A stretch of DNA of 38,839 bases, taken from contig CAILXF010000023.1 of the NCBI GenBank assembly GCA_903838125.1, positions 1 to 38,839 of the forward strand. The letters are read 5' to 3'. The first letter of the stretch is position 1, and the number at the start of each line of letters is the position of its first letter. The position numbers and the translations under genes are program-made. The DNA is from an uncultured Pseudomonadota bacterium. GTDB lineage: Bacteria; Pseudomonadota; Gammaproteobacteria; Burkholderiales; Methylophilaceae. The notes under the pieces were generated by a model. It made no database searches and was not told where the DNA came from. It saw nothing but the letters and a program-made list of their open reading frames with translations. Shown here piece after piece: positions 25,155 to 34,954 of this stretch.

Positions 25155-26423
25155 TCATGACATTGGTGGTCGACGATTTTCAGGTTTGGCTAACAACAAA
25201 TGTACATCACCTAGCGCTCTCTCTAAAAATCCACCTTCGCAATAGCTTAAATAAAATTCCCACATACAGATAAACTCATCCGAATAGCCAAGTTGCTTCA
25301 CTTGAAGCCTATTGGCCATAAAGTTTTTGCGCCACAATCTTAATGTAGTCGCGTAGTGTGGGCCGATATCCTCTAAATCAAATAGCCGCAAGTCTGTCAT
25401 TTTGCTGATGCTATTAATCATTGCGGTGATTGATGGAATGCAGGATCCTGGGAAAATATACCGCTGTATAAAATCCACTGAGTTTTTTGCACTTTCATAG
25501 CGCTGGTCAGCGATTGTGATGGCTTGTATTAGTGCCAACCCATTAGGCTTAAGTAGACTTCCAACTTTAGCGAAGTAGGTGTCGTAGAATTGATGCCCCA
25601 CGGCTTCTACCATTTCAATTGAAACTAATTTATCGAACTGACCCTGCAATTCACGATAATCTTCAAGTAACAACGTAATTTTATGGCTTAATCCAGCGGC
25701 TTCTACGCGAGCCTTTGCCAAAGTAAATTGCTGCTTGGATATCGTGGTGGTGGTGACATGACATCCATAATGGCTCGCTGCATATATTGCAAACCCAGCC
25801 CATCCAGTACCGATTTCCACAACGTGATCAGTAGATTGCAAGTCGAGCTTCTCGCAAATGGTTTTAAGTTTAAGTTCAGATCCTGATTGTAAACTGGTAG
25901 TCTGCGCATTAAACATTGCACTTGAATACATCATGGTTGGGTCAAGAAATAAGGAGAACATCTCATTGCCTAAATCATAATGTGCAGCGATATTTTTACG
26001 ACTACCCTCAGTAGTATTACTGTTTAGCCAATGCAGCAATTTGAGTGCTGGTTTAGTTAGCCATTGGTAACCTCCCTCCAGAGTGTCCATTACGGATTGG
26101 TTTATACACATAATGCGCACTACATTAGTTAAATTGTCAGCAGACCAGTAGCCGAGCATATACGCTTCACCAGCACCAATGCTGCCACCAAAGGCTATTT
26201 CTCCATAAAAGCGTTGGTCATGTATGGTGATACTCGCTTTAATCCCACCGCTATTACCAAAGGTATGTTGATCATCACTATCAATTAAAATTAGCTGACC
26301 TAAACTAAGTTTTTGTAGCTTTTTAAGTATTTGCGTTTTAGCCAGTTTCGATACCCATTGTGCGCGGCTTTTGACTTTAAGGTTTGTGGTCAGTGTTTCT
26401 TGTATTGGGATTGGTTTATTCAT
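25155..26423 (-). CDS. cfa: Cyclopropane-fatty-acyl-phospholipid synthase family methyltransferase (long form)
   Basis: SAM-dependent enzyme that adds a methylene or methyl group to unsaturated fatty acyl chains in membrane phospholipids. The 422-residue protein has the N-terminal Cfa lipid-binding domain (about 40-125, with [20 protein letters not shown]) and the linker [20 protein letters not shown]. The methyltransferase core has the SAM loop [16 protein letters not shown] and the signature [17 protein letters not shown]. The usual GCGWGG loop reads GTGWAG. It is the last gene of the eight-gene lipid operon and overlaps DUF1365 by 8 bp. Product could be a cyclopropane, methyl-branched or furan-precursor fatty acid. 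Confidence 0.9.
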   Translation of the reverse strand: MNKPIPIQETLTTNLKVKSRAQWVSKLAKTQILKKLQKLSLGQLILIDSDDQHTFGNSGGIKASITIHDQRFYGEIAFGGSIGAGEAYMLGYWSADNLTNVVRIMCINQSVMDTLEGGYQWLTKPALKLLHWLNSNTTEGSRKNIAAHYDLGNEMFSLFLDPTMMYSSAMFNAQTTSLQSGSELKLKTICEKLDLQSTDHVVEIGTGWAGFAIYAASHYGCHVTTTTISKQQFTLAKARVEAAGLSHKITLLLEDYRELQGQFDKLVSIEMVEAVGHQFYDTYFAKVGSLLKPNGLALIQAITIADQRYESAKNSVDFIQRYIFPGSCIPSITAMINSISKMTDLRLFDLEDIGPHYATTLRLWRKNFMANRLQVKQLGYSDEFICMWEFYLSYCEGGFLERALGDVHLLLAKPENRRPPMS

Positions 26424-27195
26424 CGTTGTCTACAATTGGTTTTGCATAAAATGGGGTGCGTTTTAGCCAAAGAAGGAGTGCGTTCCAGTAAATGCCGCTA
26501 ACAACTTTGAGCGTCATAAAGGGGTAAGCCAGTAAAATCTTATTCAGAGTTTTTTCGCTGATTTCTTTGCGCTCCAATGATAATTTGGCGTTAAAGATTT
26601 GTTCACTGTTTTCAATATTTCTCATATGAATATAAAGCTGCTTAGCTTCTACTATGAATGCCCATTGATATTCAATATTCATCGACATAAACGGAGAAAC
26701 ATGAAAGATTTTCTTAAATTCAAACTCAGTGACTTCTCCACGAGGTGTTAATTTTACAGATCTATCTTTACTGAAATCATGGACATAGGCATGATCATCC
26801 CCCCATGGTGTATTAGTAATATGACTGACGATGGCTTGCAAAGTCACACCATCGGCTTCGAAGCAATAATAAAAAGAGACTGGGTTAAAGCAATGACCAA
26901 AGTAGCGCATATTTGTTAGTAAGCGAATGGGGCCCCGTAAGGTGGATCCAGTAGTTTTCGCCACTAAGTTGCTAATCTCTTTTTTGAGCGGAATTAAGGG
27001 ATTGCCGTAGTAGTCTTCACGCTTAAACCAGGCCCAATTGTTTCTCAGATATGACCAATTTTTATAGTCTTTAAACAAACTAGGTAATTCGTCTAAATCA
27101 AGATACATCATAAATACGTGGTAGAAAAAGCCATGCGACTTAGGCTTAGAGCGATGATGGCTCACGATGCCTTCAAAAATAGCACTATGCTTCAT
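26416..27195 (-). CDS. DUF1365 family protein
   Basis: A 259-residue member of the DUF1365 (COG3496) family: [16 protein letters not shown] at the start, [32 protein letters not shown] and [13 protein letters not shown]. No reaction is firmly established. The family nearly always lies beside a COG2907 FAD protein and a CFA-like enzyme, as it does here, and it overlaps both neighbours (11 and 8 bp). Possibly an acyl-chain-binding or modifying protein. Confidence 0.87.
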   Translation of the reverse strand: MKHSAIFEGIVSHHRSKPKSHGFFYHVFMMYLDLDELPSLFKDYKNWSYLRNNWAWFKREDYYGNPLIPLKKEISNLVAKTTGSTLRGPIRLLTNMRYFGHCFNPVSFYYCFEADGVTLQAIVSHITNTPWGDDHAYVHDFSKDRSVKLTPRGEVTEFEFKKIFHVSPFMSMNIEYQWAFIVEAKQLYIHMRNIENSEQIFNAKLSLERKEISEKTLNKILLAYPFMTLKVVSGIYWNALLLWLKRTPFYAKPIVDNDE

Positions 27196-28441
27196 TGTTT
27201 TTAATAGCTAGCTCAAAATGATTAATTGCAGCAAGCGCACTGACGACACCATCTTCGTGAAAGCCATTACCCCAATACGCGCCAGCGTATCCAGTGCGAT
27301 TCTTTCCGCTAATTGCCGCATGTTTAGCTTGGGCTGCCGCACCTGCCAAGGTGTAAATAGGGTGCATATACTTAATACGTTTTATTACTTTGGCAGGATT
27401 GATATTTTGGATGTGATTTAATGTCACTAACAGCGGTGTTACGCTTTTTAAGCTCTGTAATATATTCATATTGTAGGTGACCGCCACCTGAGTGGCAGTA
27501 GGGGTGGTGACATGGTAGTTCCATGCCGCCCACGCTAACTTGCGTTTAGGCATTAGCGTGTCGTCGTGATGTAAATAAATGGTGTTTTCTTGAAATGGAA
27601 TTGCGCTCAAGATGGATTGCTCGTCCGGTGTTTTGTCACTGAGTAACTTGAGTGCTTGGTCGCTATGGCAGGCAAAAAATACATAATCAAAAGTTTCTTC
27701 TTTCTGATGCAATGGTTTTACTCGCACAGAAGACTTGAGTCTACGTACTGATTCAATAGGAGTGTTGAGGCGTATTTTATGTTTAAAGCTGTTAGTTAAT
27801 GCCTTTACGTAACTAGCGGAACCGCCTTTAATCGTTAGCCATTGAGGTCTGTCATTAACAGTAAGCATGCCGTGATGATGAAAAAAACGAACAAAAAAAC
27901 GTGCAGGAAAGCTTAGCATCTGCTGAGCATCTGTCGACCAGATTGCGGCACCCATAGGAATGATGTAATGATCAATAAATTGCTGGCTATAAGCGCCCAC
28001 TTTTAAATACTCACCTAAGCTGATTTCATGACCATCACTTAATAACTCGGGTGCTGTTTTATTGAAGCGCAAAATATCACGAATCATGCGATGAAATGAA
28101 GGTTTAAACAGGTTGCCACGTTGCGCAAATAAGCTATTTAAATTAGTACCGTTATATTCCAGATCAGTGTGGTCACATCGCACGCTAAAGCTCATGTGGC
28201 TTGGTTGCCAAGCTACTTTAAGTTCGTTTAGTAAGGCCATAAAGTTGGGGTAGGTGCGATCGTTAAACACAATAAAGCCCGTATCTACATTAACCTGCTT
28301 GCCTTCATGCAAAATTTGATGCGTATGCGTATGGCCGCCGATATAGCTCTCAGCTTCAAAAACAGTAATATCGTGGTTTTTGTGCAGGTAGTAAGCAAGT
28401 GTATTTCCTGCGATTCCACTTCCTATAATGGCTATTTTCAA
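27185..28441 (-). CDS. FAD-dependent amine-oxidase-like protein (COG2907)
   Basis: A 418-residue NAD(P)/FAD-binding protein with dinucleotide motif [18 protein letters not shown] at the N-terminus, the [11 protein letters not shown] turn, [17 protein letters not shown] and the C-terminal [18 protein letters not shown] that closes the FAD site. Homologues in singlet-oxygen regulons of alphaproteobacteria take part in conversion of methylated fatty acids to furan fatty acids; I recall this from published work but cannot match the exact orthologue here. It overlaps the desaturase by 4 bp (ATGA) and precedes DUF1365. Confidence 0.87.
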   Translation of the reverse strand: MKIAIIGSGIAGNTLAYYLHKNHDITVFEAESYIGGHTHTHQILHEGKQVNVDTGFIVFNDRTYPNFMALLNELKVAWQPSHMSFSVRCDHTDLEYNGTNLNSLFAQRGNLFKPSFHRMIRDILRFNKTAPELLSDGHEISLGEYLKVGAYSQQFIDHYIIPMGAAIWSTDAQQMLSFPARFFVRFFHHHGMLTVNDRPQWLTIKGGSASYVKALTNSFKHKIRLNTPIESVRRLKSSVRVKPLHQKEETFDYVFFACHSDQALKLLSDKTPDEQSILSAIPFQENTIYLHHDDTLMPKRKLAWAAWNYHVTTPTATQVAVTYNMNILQSLKSVTPLLVTLNHIQNINPAKVIKRIKYMHPIYTLAGAAAQAKHAAISGKNRTGYAGAYWGNGFHEDGVVSALAAINHFELAIKNNEA

Positions 28442-29379
28442 AGTTTTTCTGCGCTTATTCTGCGTGAGTTACGCATCTGAATTGAGACTGTTCTAACATC
28501 CCATATTAATCCTAGGGCAGCGAGTATTTTTAAGCCGTAATAGGTAATGTCAATTTCCCACCAGTAAAAGCCTTGTCTAGCGGATCCTGGAAAGTGATGA
28601 TGGTTGTTATGCCAACCTTCGCCTAGTGTAAGCAGAGCTATCCATAAGTTATTGCGGCTTTGATCAGGGGTGGCGTAACGCCGATTTCCCCAAACATGCG
28701 CCAGTGAATTGACGGTAAATGTGGCGTGATATAGCAACACGGTAGAAATTACAAAGCCCCATACCAATAATTGTGGGCCATTGGTATTGAAATGTGGGTA
28801 ATAGTCCGCGAGGAATACTCCTAGCATATATATGCTTAATGCAAATAAACTCGGCACGACGACATCAAAACGGTCTAACCAACGTAACTCTACAAATTTT
28901 GCCAAATCTTTCACACGCATTGTTTGCGTTGCAAAATGTTGATTGGATAAAAACCACCCTAAATGACTCCATAAAAAGCCATGCTGAACTGGTGAATGTG
29001 CATCATCGTTTTGATCTGAATTCACATGATGTTGTCTGTGGTGGGAAGCCCACCATAGCGGGCCACGTTGAACAGCTGTGGCGCCTATCACCGCTAATAC
29101 AAGTTGGAATGCTCGCGTAGTGCGAAATGTTTTATGAGAAAAATAGCGATGATAAAAGCCTGTTACTGCAAACATACGAATGGCATATAAAGCCAATGCA
29201 AAAAGAACAGCAAACACACTCACACCAACCCAAAATACGGCAAAGCATGCAAGGTGCAAGATGATAAAAGGGACTACGCGCACAATATCAACTTCTCTCC
29301 AGTCTGCTTCATAGTCAGTTAATGCTCCCTCAACTTTGACGGCATTATTGTCAAACCATTTACTTAGTTTTTTTAGCAT
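28438..29379 (-). CDS. Acyl-CoA/delta-9-type fatty acid desaturase
   Basis: Membrane di-iron desaturase of 313 residues. The three histidine boxes are present: HRYFSH at residue 77-82, HHRQHH at 113-118 and HNNHHH near the end of the core in GEGWHNNHHHFPG. Hydrophobic helices flank the boxes. It inserts a double bond into an acyl chain using oxygen. Placed between the lipocalin and the FAD protein, it probably supplies the unsaturated chain that the CFA-like enzymes methylate. Confidence 0.92.
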   Translation of the reverse strand: MLKKLSKWFDNNAVKVEGALTDYEADWREVDIVRVVPFIILHLACFAVFWVGVSVFAVLFALALYAIRMFAVTGFYHRYFSHKTFRTTRAFQLVLAVIGATAVQRGPLWWASHHRQHHVNSDQNDDAHSPVQHGFLWSHLGWFLSNQHFATQTMRVKDLAKFVELRWLDRFDVVVPSLFALSIYMLGVFLADYYPHFNTNGPQLLVWGFVISTVLLYHATFTVNSLAHVWGNRRYATPDQSRNNLWIALLTLGEGWHNNHHHFPGSARQGFYWWEIDITYYGLKILAALGLIWDVRTVSIQMRNSRRISAEKL

Positions 29380-29402
29380 AATATTGTGGTGTGGTTTTGT
29401 TG

Positions 29403-29954
29403 TTATTGGTGTTTGTTTTGGTTGTGCGGCACTTTTCGTAATAAGCTCAAATCGTATCCAAGCTTAGCAATCAATGCGATTGACTCTCGATATTCAGTGT
29501 CGCTAATAGTGGGGGTTCGAGCCATCAGCCATACAAAATCACGTTTATTACGTGCAATGATGGTTTGGGTGTAATCTTCATTTAAGTAAGCGATGATGTA
29601 TTCAGCTTTAATTGGCCAAATAAACTGCATATCCCACAAAGCATTGCCACTATTTTCAACCACAAATCCACGTGGTTTGTAAGTCTTGAGTTTTCCATCA
29701 AGGCTACCTTGATTAAACGTGAAGGTGGTAGCGATACTGCCATCTTTATCTAGTTGGTAGCTTTCAACTGCATTGTAAGATTCAGTTTCTATCATGGTTG
29801 GAATAGCAGCAATTACATACCAGTCCCCCATAAATTTAGGTAAATCCACTTTGGGTACCATTTTGATTGGTGGTAGATTAGGGCTAGCGCACGCAGTAAT
29901 CATTGACGAGAGTAGTGACATAATTAAAATTCTTTTTATATAGTAAGCAATCAT
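29403..29954 (-). CDS. blc: Blc-like outer-membrane lipocalin lipoprotein
   Basis: A 183-residue lipoprotein. The signal peptide ends in the lipobox MITAC (Cys22), and the lipocalin motif follows in LPKFMGDWYVIAAIP with the Gly-x-Trp pair. Later strands show YNAVESYQLDKDGSI, IIARNKRDFVWLMARTP and a C-terminal helix DTEYRESIALIAKLGYD, as in Blc. Bacterial lipocalins bind lysophospholipids or fatty acids at the outer membrane, fitting a lipid-repair operon. The C-terminal tail is short and basic. Confidence 0.9.
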   Translation of the reverse strand: MIAYYIKRILIMSLLSSMITACASPNLPPIKMVPKVDLPKFMGDWYVIAAIPTMIETESYNAVESYQLDKDGSIATTFTFNQGSLDGKLKTYKPRGFVVENSGNALWDMQFIWPIKAEYIIAYLNEDYTQTIIARNKRDFVWLMARTPTISDTEYRESIALIAKLGYDLSLLRKVPHNQNKHQ

Positions 29955-29967
29955 TTATGAATAAAAC

Positions 29968-30759
29968 CTAATGTAATTTATTGATTTTTTTCTTAGCAAG
30001 ACCGGGTAGGAATGCGTTGGTATTTTTAATGTATTGCAAATAAGCGGGACGACGTTCTGCGATATCTTTTTCTAATAGTGCTACACCGCTGACTTTAAGC
30101 AACAGCAAAGTCATCAGCAATGGTGACGCTATTGTCCACCAAGCGCCTGCACCTACACTGATTAAATAGAAGCCCCACCAAACACAACATTCTCCAAAGT
30201 AGTTCGGATGCCGGCTATAGCGCCATAAGCCACTATTAAGCACTTTATCTTTGTTATTAAACTTAGCCTTAAAGCTACTTAACTGCCAGTCAGCAATGCT
30301 TTCCCAACTTATTCCTACAATGACAATTATTGCACCCCATATATCGATGCTGTTTAATGCTGATTTGCTGCCTATAGCGCCAAATAATGACAGGGAGATA
30401 ACCCATGCCAATACTGCCTGCAACCCAAATACAATATAAATGCTAGTGAACCAGAAGTAGGGGCCGTTATTTCGTCGTATGGCCGCATAGCGATGATCCT
30501 CATGTGGATTCCAATTTCGCCAAGTTAAATAGACGCAAAGTCGAATCGACCAAATCGTGACCAAAGACAGCACTAGCAACGTGCGTGTGTCAAGTTCATA
30601 AAAGGACAAAGTGTAGGTGTAAGCAGATATACCCAAAAACAAACTCCACATACTATCCACATGAGTAACATTGTTCCGGAATAAGCTCAACAGCCACCCA
30701 GTTAAAGCAAGAAGTCCTATTGAGAGCAACCCAGCACTGTAGATATGCCAGTTAATCAA
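29968..30759 (-). CDS. DUF1295 steroid 5-alpha-reductase-like membrane protein
   Basis: Integral membrane protein of the DUF1295 family with the C-terminal signature KVLNSGLWRYSRHPNYFGE and VWWGFYLISVG, followed by LLLLKVSGVALLEKDIAERR. About six hydrophobic helices. The frame is open from an ATG at 30810 (280 residues), but that start lies 59 bp inside DUF2878. A TTG at 30759, with AAGG 8 bases upstream, gives 263 residues and an 8-bp overlap, so I prefer it. The family is a putative lipid reductase or methyltransferase; the exact reaction is unknown. Confidence 0.8.
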   Translation of the reverse strand: MINWHIYSAGLLSIGLLALTGWLLSLFRNNVTHVDSMWSLFLGISAYTYTLSFYELDTRTLLVLSLVTIWSIRLCVYLTWRNWNPHEDHRYAAIRRNNGPYFWFTSIYIVFGLQAVLAWVISLSLFGAIGSKSALNSIDIWGAIIVIVGISWESIADWQLSSFKAKFNNKDKVLNSGLWRYSRHPNYFGECCVWWGFYLISVGAGAWWTIASPLLMTLLLLKVSGVALLEKDIAERRPAYLQYIKNTNAFLPGLAKKKINKLH

Positions 30760-31300
30760 AGTTTGATACCTTAAACGTATGTGTGTTGGTGCTTTGTTCA
30801 AAGCCATCAAAGCGTTTTGAGATGAATAGTAATAGGGGGGTAATGATTGCCCACCCTAAGGCTAACGTTACATAACTAATATTACTTAATATGACCACTG
30901 CCCCAAGTTTTTCTGCGCTTAAATAGGCCAAAGGCCCGCCCATGAACCCAAATAGAATAGCTATTAAATGTTGGTTGCGCATCCAGCGTAAACTGACATT
31001 GAGTATGGTGCTAAAGCCTAACCAGAGCCCTAAAATCCATACAGGCACTACAGATGAACTCCAGCCGTGGTTCATATAGGTGACTAAATTAAATGACAGT
31101 AACGCCTGGTCAAAAGATGCACCTAGTGCTAACGCACTTCCCATTAGCCATATCTCAGCTTTAGGTGCTTTGGCTTGTATTAAATGCCAAGCCAAAATCC
31201 CAGCGGTAACGATGATGCCCATATACGGCAAACTATTTGCTGCGCCTAGGACACAGGCAAACCAGGACACTTGAAATAAAATAACATTAATAATCATCAA
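30752..31300 (-). CDS. DUF2878 membrane protein
   Basis: A 182-residue hydrophobic protein with about six transmembrane helices. The N-terminus IINVILFQVSWFACVLGAAN matches DUF2878, and the family is typically encoded beside DUF1295 and a CFA-like enzyme. It begins 3 bp after the methyltransferase stop. No soluble catalytic motif is visible; function unknown. Confidence 0.82.
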   Translation of the reverse strand: MMIINVILFQVSWFACVLGAANSLPYMGIIVTAGILAWHLIQAKAPKAEIWLMGSALALGASFDQALLSFNLVTYMNHGWSSSVVPVWILGLWLGFSTILNVSLRWMRNQHLIAILFGFMGGPLAYLSAEKLGAVVILSNISYVTLALGWAIITPLLLFISKRFDGFEQSTNTHTFKVSNFD

Positions 31301-31303
31301 ATT

Positions 31304-32377
31304 TTAGGCGTCCGTCACCGGACGCTCAAATTGATAGTGCGATACCCACCATTCCTGACCATTGTTATAGCCAAAAAGCTCAGCACAAGCCATAAAGAAT
31401 ATGCGCCAGCGGTTACGCCATTTAACAGCATCTTGAGCACCATAGGTCTTCACTAAAATGGGGGTGATGACCGCTTCATGTTTGTCCATATTGGCCAGCC
31501 ACGCATTAGCAGTTTTTTCGTAATGGGTACCATCCCAACGCCAGCGACGGTTTAGCTTTAATTTTTCCTGAAAGTGAAGTGGCAGGTCATCACTTGGCAT
31601 CATGCCGCCAGAGAAAAAATACTGGCTCATCCAGTCGTCGTCGCCTTGCACTTCAAATGCGTAAGGCGTAGATCTGTGGACAAAGATATGCATAAAGAAC
31701 TTACCACCAGGGATTAGCCAATCATGAATTTTTGCATACAACACTTGATGGTTGCGCATATGCTCAAACATTTCTACGGATACCACGCGATCAAAGCCCG
31801 CTTCTATGGAGAACTGACTAGGCTCAAAGGTATTCATATCACAGGTAATGACTGTAATGTTTTTTAGACCACGTTCTTTTGCGGTTTTATTGATGTATTC
31901 GCGTTGCGAATTTGAATTAGAAACTGCCGTGATTCTGCTGTTGGGATAGTGTGATGCCATCCATAACGTTAGGGAACCCCATCCGCATCCTAGTTCAAGG
32001 ATGTTCTGACCGTCTTGCAAGTCCGCATGCTCACAGCTTAGCTGCAAGGCTTGGGTTTCCGCATCTTCTAAAGTGCTGGTTTCTTCTAGCCAAAAGCAGC
32101 TGCTATATTTTCGATGCTTACCTAAACAAAATTCAAAAAACTCGGTTGGCAACTCATAGTGCTGTGCATTTGCCAGTTCTGGCACCAAGGCAATCGGCGC
32201 GTCACTCATGGAGTCAAAAAAAGCGGTTTCAATTTGTGCGCCAACTTCACAATTATTGGCGACAATTTCTTGCAGACGCTGTTTAGATAAGTTGGTAATG
32301 CCTTGTCGGATGAGCCTATCTGGCAGTAATCCTTTTTCTGCCAACTGTATGGCCAATCTCGTTAATTGCATTTCCAT
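31304..32377 (-). CDS. CFA/coclaurine N-methyltransferase-like SAM methyltransferase
   Basis: First gene of the lipid operon, 357 residues. It has the CFA-related core without the N-terminal Cfa domain: KYSSCFWLEETSTLEDAE, the SAM loop ILELGCGWGSLTLWMA, ITAVSNSNSQREYI, and RVVSVEMFEHMRNHQVL. The C-terminal half, with MHIFVHRSTPYAFE and DDWMSQYFFSGGMMPSDDL, resembles the coclaurine N-methyltransferase-like subgroup found in proteobacterial stress-lipid clusters. The acceptor is probably lipid rather than alkaloid. The ATG lies about 40 bp from an ECF-like promoter. Confidence 0.87.
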   Translation of the reverse strand: MEMQLTRLAIQLAEKGLLPDRLIRQGITNLSKQRLQEIVANNCEVGAQIETAFFDSMSDAPIALVPELANAQHYELPTEFFEFCLGKHRKYSSCFWLEETSTLEDAETQALQLSCEHADLQDGQNILELGCGWGSLTLWMASHYPNSRITAVSNSNSQREYINKTAKERGLKNITVITCDMNTFEPSQFSIEAGFDRVVSVEMFEHMRNHQVLYAKIHDWLIPGGKFFMHIFVHRSTPYAFEVQGDDDWMSQYFFSGGMMPSDDLPLHFQEKLKLNRRWRWDGTHYEKTANAWLANMDKHEAVITPILVKTYGAQDAVKWRNRWRIFFMACAELFGYNNGQEWWVSHYQFERPVTDA

Positions 32378-32403
32378 CCTTTATTTTTTTAATCGTTTGC
32401 AAT

Positions 32404-32447
32404 GTGGCCACTTTGAAATACGTGGCCAAAAGCGATTTTTTTGATCA
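32404..32447 (-). promoter_or_regulatory. Possible ECF-sigma promoter of the lipid operon, with GTGGCCA repeats
   Basis: On the minus strand TGATCA (32447-32442) is followed by 19 bases and CGTATT (32422-32417), ending about 40 bp before the start codon. This resembles promoters of RpoE-ChrR (ECF11) sigma factors (TGATCC ... CGTA). Two direct copies of GTGGCCA (32404-32410 and 32422-32428, 18 bp apart) overlap the -10 and start area and may bind a regulator. Assignment is tentative. Confidence 0.35.
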
Positions 32448-32560
32448 GAGACGCCTATATTACTTAGCAATTATGACTTTCTTAATACTGCTGCTAGCAA
32501 AATATATTTTTAATACTCTGTTTTAGTCCAGCAGCATTTTTTTAAGTTCAATTGTATTTT

Positions 32561-33835
32561 TTACTGTATGGCGGGCAAGTCTTCCCAGTGAGTGGTGTAA
32601 CTCGGACTCTTATTGCCTTGCTTCATGCGCCACGGGCGCTTAAAGCCTTCACTTGCGAGTTTAATAGATGCCTTGCCCATTTTGCGGTTGATGTTATCCA
32701 TGGCAGCCATCAACGCCTCAGACTTGGGTGAGGCTTCACTCTGACTAAATAAATCTGTTTGAACCCTTAGCTTTGACACAATCTCACCGAGTATGACGCC
32801 AGCCTTAGCGTAGTTGTAATTAGGTTTATAGATTTGCTTTAAACCCCAAAGAGCCGCATTGACCAGTTGCCGACTGTCGTCGGTGGGGTAGGTGAGTGGG
32901 ATAGTCATGCCGTTGCTATAAAACGGGTCATTTGGCTTAAATGGGCTGGTGCGAATGTAGATGTAAACGGAACCAGAAAAACAGTGTTGACGGCGTAGTT
33001 TTTCTGCGGCGCTACACACATAGAGTGTGATTGATTCAGCTAGACTATTGTAATCGCACACAGCATAACCAAAGCTACGTGAGCTGATGATTTGCTGTTT
33101 TGGCGGGCTTATTTCTTCTAGCTCAATACACACTGTGCCATTAAGCTCTCGGATGGTTTTTTCCATTACTACGCTAAATTGCTGACGTATGCGTCGGGGA
33201 TTGGCGCGCTTAAGGTCAAGCGCGCTGTTAAAGCCCAGCGCTTGCAACTGGGGTGCAAGTTTGCGACCTATCCCCCAAATTTCACCCACATCAAGTTGCG
33301 CAAGCAAAGCATCTAAATCTAAGTCTGGCATGGTGTTGAAGTTACATACGCCAATAAAAGCAGGGCGCTTTTTAGCGCAATGGTTGGCCAGCTTCGATAA
33401 GGTCTTGGTTGAAGCGATGCCGACAGACACGGGTAGCCCCGTCCACTTTAAAATGCGCTTACGCATCTGCTGACCGTATTGAATTAAGTCACGCGATCCA
33501 AAGCCACTAAGGTCTAGGAACGATTCGTCAATCGAATACACTTCTTGATTTGGACTAAACGCATGCAAGATTGACATGACCCGATTGCTCATGTCGGCAT
33601 ACAGTGCGTAGTTACTAGATAATCCAATAATGCCATGCTGCTTAACTAAGTCTTTAAGCTTAAACCAAGGCGTCCCCATTGCAACGCCTAGTGCTTTAAC
33701 CTCGTTGCTCCTTGCCACCGCACAACCGTCGTTGTTAGAAAGTACCACCACGGGTTTGCCGGCAAGCTTGGGGTTAAATACACGCTCGCAAGAGACATAG
33801 AAGTTATTAACATCAATGAGCGCAATGCTACGCAT
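32561..33835 (-). CDS. umuC: UmuC, Y-family translesion DNA polymerase V catalytic subunit
   Basis: A 424-residue Y-family polymerase. Metal-binding residues are seen in [16 protein letters not shown] and [13 protein letters not shown], and the fingers region in [18 protein letters not shown]. The thumb helix-hairpin segment [18 protein letters not shown] and the C-terminal UmuC domain follow. It performs error-prone synthesis across lesions together with cleaved UmuD. It starts 4 bp after the umuD stop, so the two genes form an operon. Length is normal and no catalytic residue is missing. Confidence 0.95.
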   Translation of the reverse strand: MRSIALIDVNNFYVSCERVFNPKLAGKPVVVLSNNDGCAVARSNEVKALGVAMGTPWFKLKDLVKQHGIIGLSSNYALYADMSNRVMSILHAFSPNQEVYSIDESFLDLSGFGSRDLIQYGQQMRKRILKWTGLPVSVGIASTKTLSKLANHCAKKRPAFIGVCNFNTMPDLDLDALLAQLDVGEIWGIGRKLAPQLQALGFNSALDLKRANPRRIRQQFSVVMEKTIRELNGTVCIELEEISPPKQQIISSRSFGYAVCDYNSLAESITLYVCSAAEKLRRQHCFSGSVYIYIRTSPFKPNDPFYSNGMTIPLTYPTDDSRQLVNAALWGLKQIYKPNYNYAKAGVILGEIVSKLRVQTDLFSQSEASPKSEALMAAMDNINRKMGKASIKLASEGFKRPWRMKQGNKSPSYTTHWEDLPAIQ

Positions 33836-33839
33836 CGTT

Positions 33840-34484
33840 TTACTTAAAGCGTCTAAAAGAACCGGTGGCTACGCCCCAAATTTCAAAACTCATCTCTTCG
33901 GTAATTTCTATAGGCGAGTAAGCACCAGTTGAGTTGGCTGGTAATAACCTAGGGGTACCATCGGCTCTACGGCTTAAGATTTTAATGGTGAATTCACCAT
34001 CCACCACAGCTAGTACGATATCGCCCACAGAGGCGAGCTTCGATCGATCAATCACAGCTTTGTCCCCTGGCAACAGCCCGACATCAATCATGGAGTAACC
34101 TTGAATAGTGACGAAAAAGGTAGCGTCTTTTTGGTCAATTAAAAACTCACTAGGATCTAGTCGTTTCTCTACATGCTCTTCTGCGGGAGAGGGGAACCCC
34201 GCCGACACTTTGGATGAATACAATGGTAGTTTAATAGACGGCGCGTATAACGCTGGCAGTTCAAACTCGCTAATGGCATCAATATCAACCATTAATTTTT
34301 TACGTTGATAGGCAGCCAGAAAATCCTTAATCACTGGTGATTGACTGGTTGGAATACGTAGCACAGCAGTAGGCTCGCCAAACTTACCTGAACCGACCTT
34401 GCGACCAGCCCCAGGTTGATTTTTACGTGGCGCAATTTTGCTTACATTCGTTTTATTGGTATTTGTTTCGTTAGATTGGCTCAT
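33840..34484 (-). CDS. umuD: Long-form UmuD (LexA-like autoprotease)
   Basis: A 214-residue protein with the S24 peptidase fold in its C-terminal part: cleavage site Ala95-Gly96 (KVSAGFPSP), nucleophile Ser131 (QGYSMIDVG) and Lys168 (FTIKIL). E. coli UmuD is about 140 residues. Here an extra N-terminal region of about 75 residues is basic and contains [20 protein letters not shown], seen in other long UmuD variants. Autocleavage would activate it for polymerase V. No normal ribosome-binding site precedes the ATG; instead a perfect palindrome sits 3 bp upstream of it. Confidence 0.9.
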   Translation of the reverse strand: MSQSNETNTNKTNVSKIAPRKNQPGAGRKVGSGKFGEPTAVLRIPTSQSPVIKDFLAAYQRKKLMVDIDAISEFELPALYAPSIKLPLYSSKVSAGFPSPAEEHVEKRLDPSEFLIDQKDATFFVTIQGYSMIDVGLLPGDKAVIDRSKLASVGDIVLAVVDGEFTIKILSRRADGTPRLLPANSTGAYSPIEITEEMSFEIWGVATGSFRRFK

Positions 34485-34487
34485 GGC

Positions 34488-34506
34488 AATTATTGTAACA
34501 ATAATT
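34488..34506. promoter_or_regulatory. Palindrome at the umuD start
   Basis: AATTATTGT, one central base and ACAATAATT form a perfect 9-bp inverted repeat, ending 3 bp from the umuD ATG, where the ribosome-binding site would be. No canonical LexA box (CTGT-N8-ACAG) is visible upstream. It is the best operator candidate for the umuDC operon. Confidence 0.55.
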
Positions 34507-34570
34507 AATGAGCTGTGCTTAGCGGATGAATAAAAAAATTTATTTGCTTAGATAGGGTGTTGATATTTTT

Positions 34571-34607
34571 GGTGCGGCCGAGGTGATGGAACTGGGCGCT
34601 GGCAAGA
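34571..34607. repeat. 37-bp diverged repeat, copy A
   Basis: GGTGCGGCCGAGGTGATGG and the following bases match copy B at 35500-35536 in 29 of 37 positions by hand count, in the same orientation. The two copies flank the HigBA-like module. Read on the minus strand, this copy encodes SAQFHHLGRT. Confidence 0.6.
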
Positions 34608-34663
34608 AATTTTGACAATAAGTTGATTGATCCGCCACTTTGGGATAAATGGACCTTAGCTTG

Positions 34664-34954
34664 TTAAGCCACTAATAATTCACGCAACACTTCAGGGTGT
34701 TTGGTCGCAACGTTAATTAATGTTCTAGCAGCACCTGATGGCGTTATTCTACCTTGCTCCCATCCCTGTAAGGTGCGTACAGACACCCCCAGTAAACTAG
34801 CAAATTGACTTTGAGAAAGCCCCGTGTTGTGACGAACGCTTACAACAGCAGGGATTTCAACGAGCGTTGAGCGTGAGAACTTGCCAGACTTTAATTCACG
34901 AGCAGAAGCTAACAAGTCCGCTTTGAATTGCTCCAATTCAATATCTTTAGCCAT
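34664..34954 (-). CDS. higA: HigA-type antitoxin
   Basis: A 96-residue helix-turn-helix antitoxin. An upstream in-frame ATG exists at 35026, but the ATG at 34954 follows an AGAGGA ribosome-binding sequence and gives the usual length. The Xre domain is at about residues 40-90: NTGLSQSQFASLLGVSVRTL and GWEQGRITPSG, the common HigA motif. It follows the toxin gene and overlaps its end by 8 bp, the toxin-first order of higBA systems. With the toxin broken, it may persist as a regulator or a remnant. Confidence 0.85.
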   Translation of the reverse strand: MAKDIELEQFKADLLASARELKSGKFSRSTLVEIPAVVSVRHNTGLSQSQFASLLGVSVRTLQGWEQGRITPSGAARTLINVATKHPEVLRELLVA

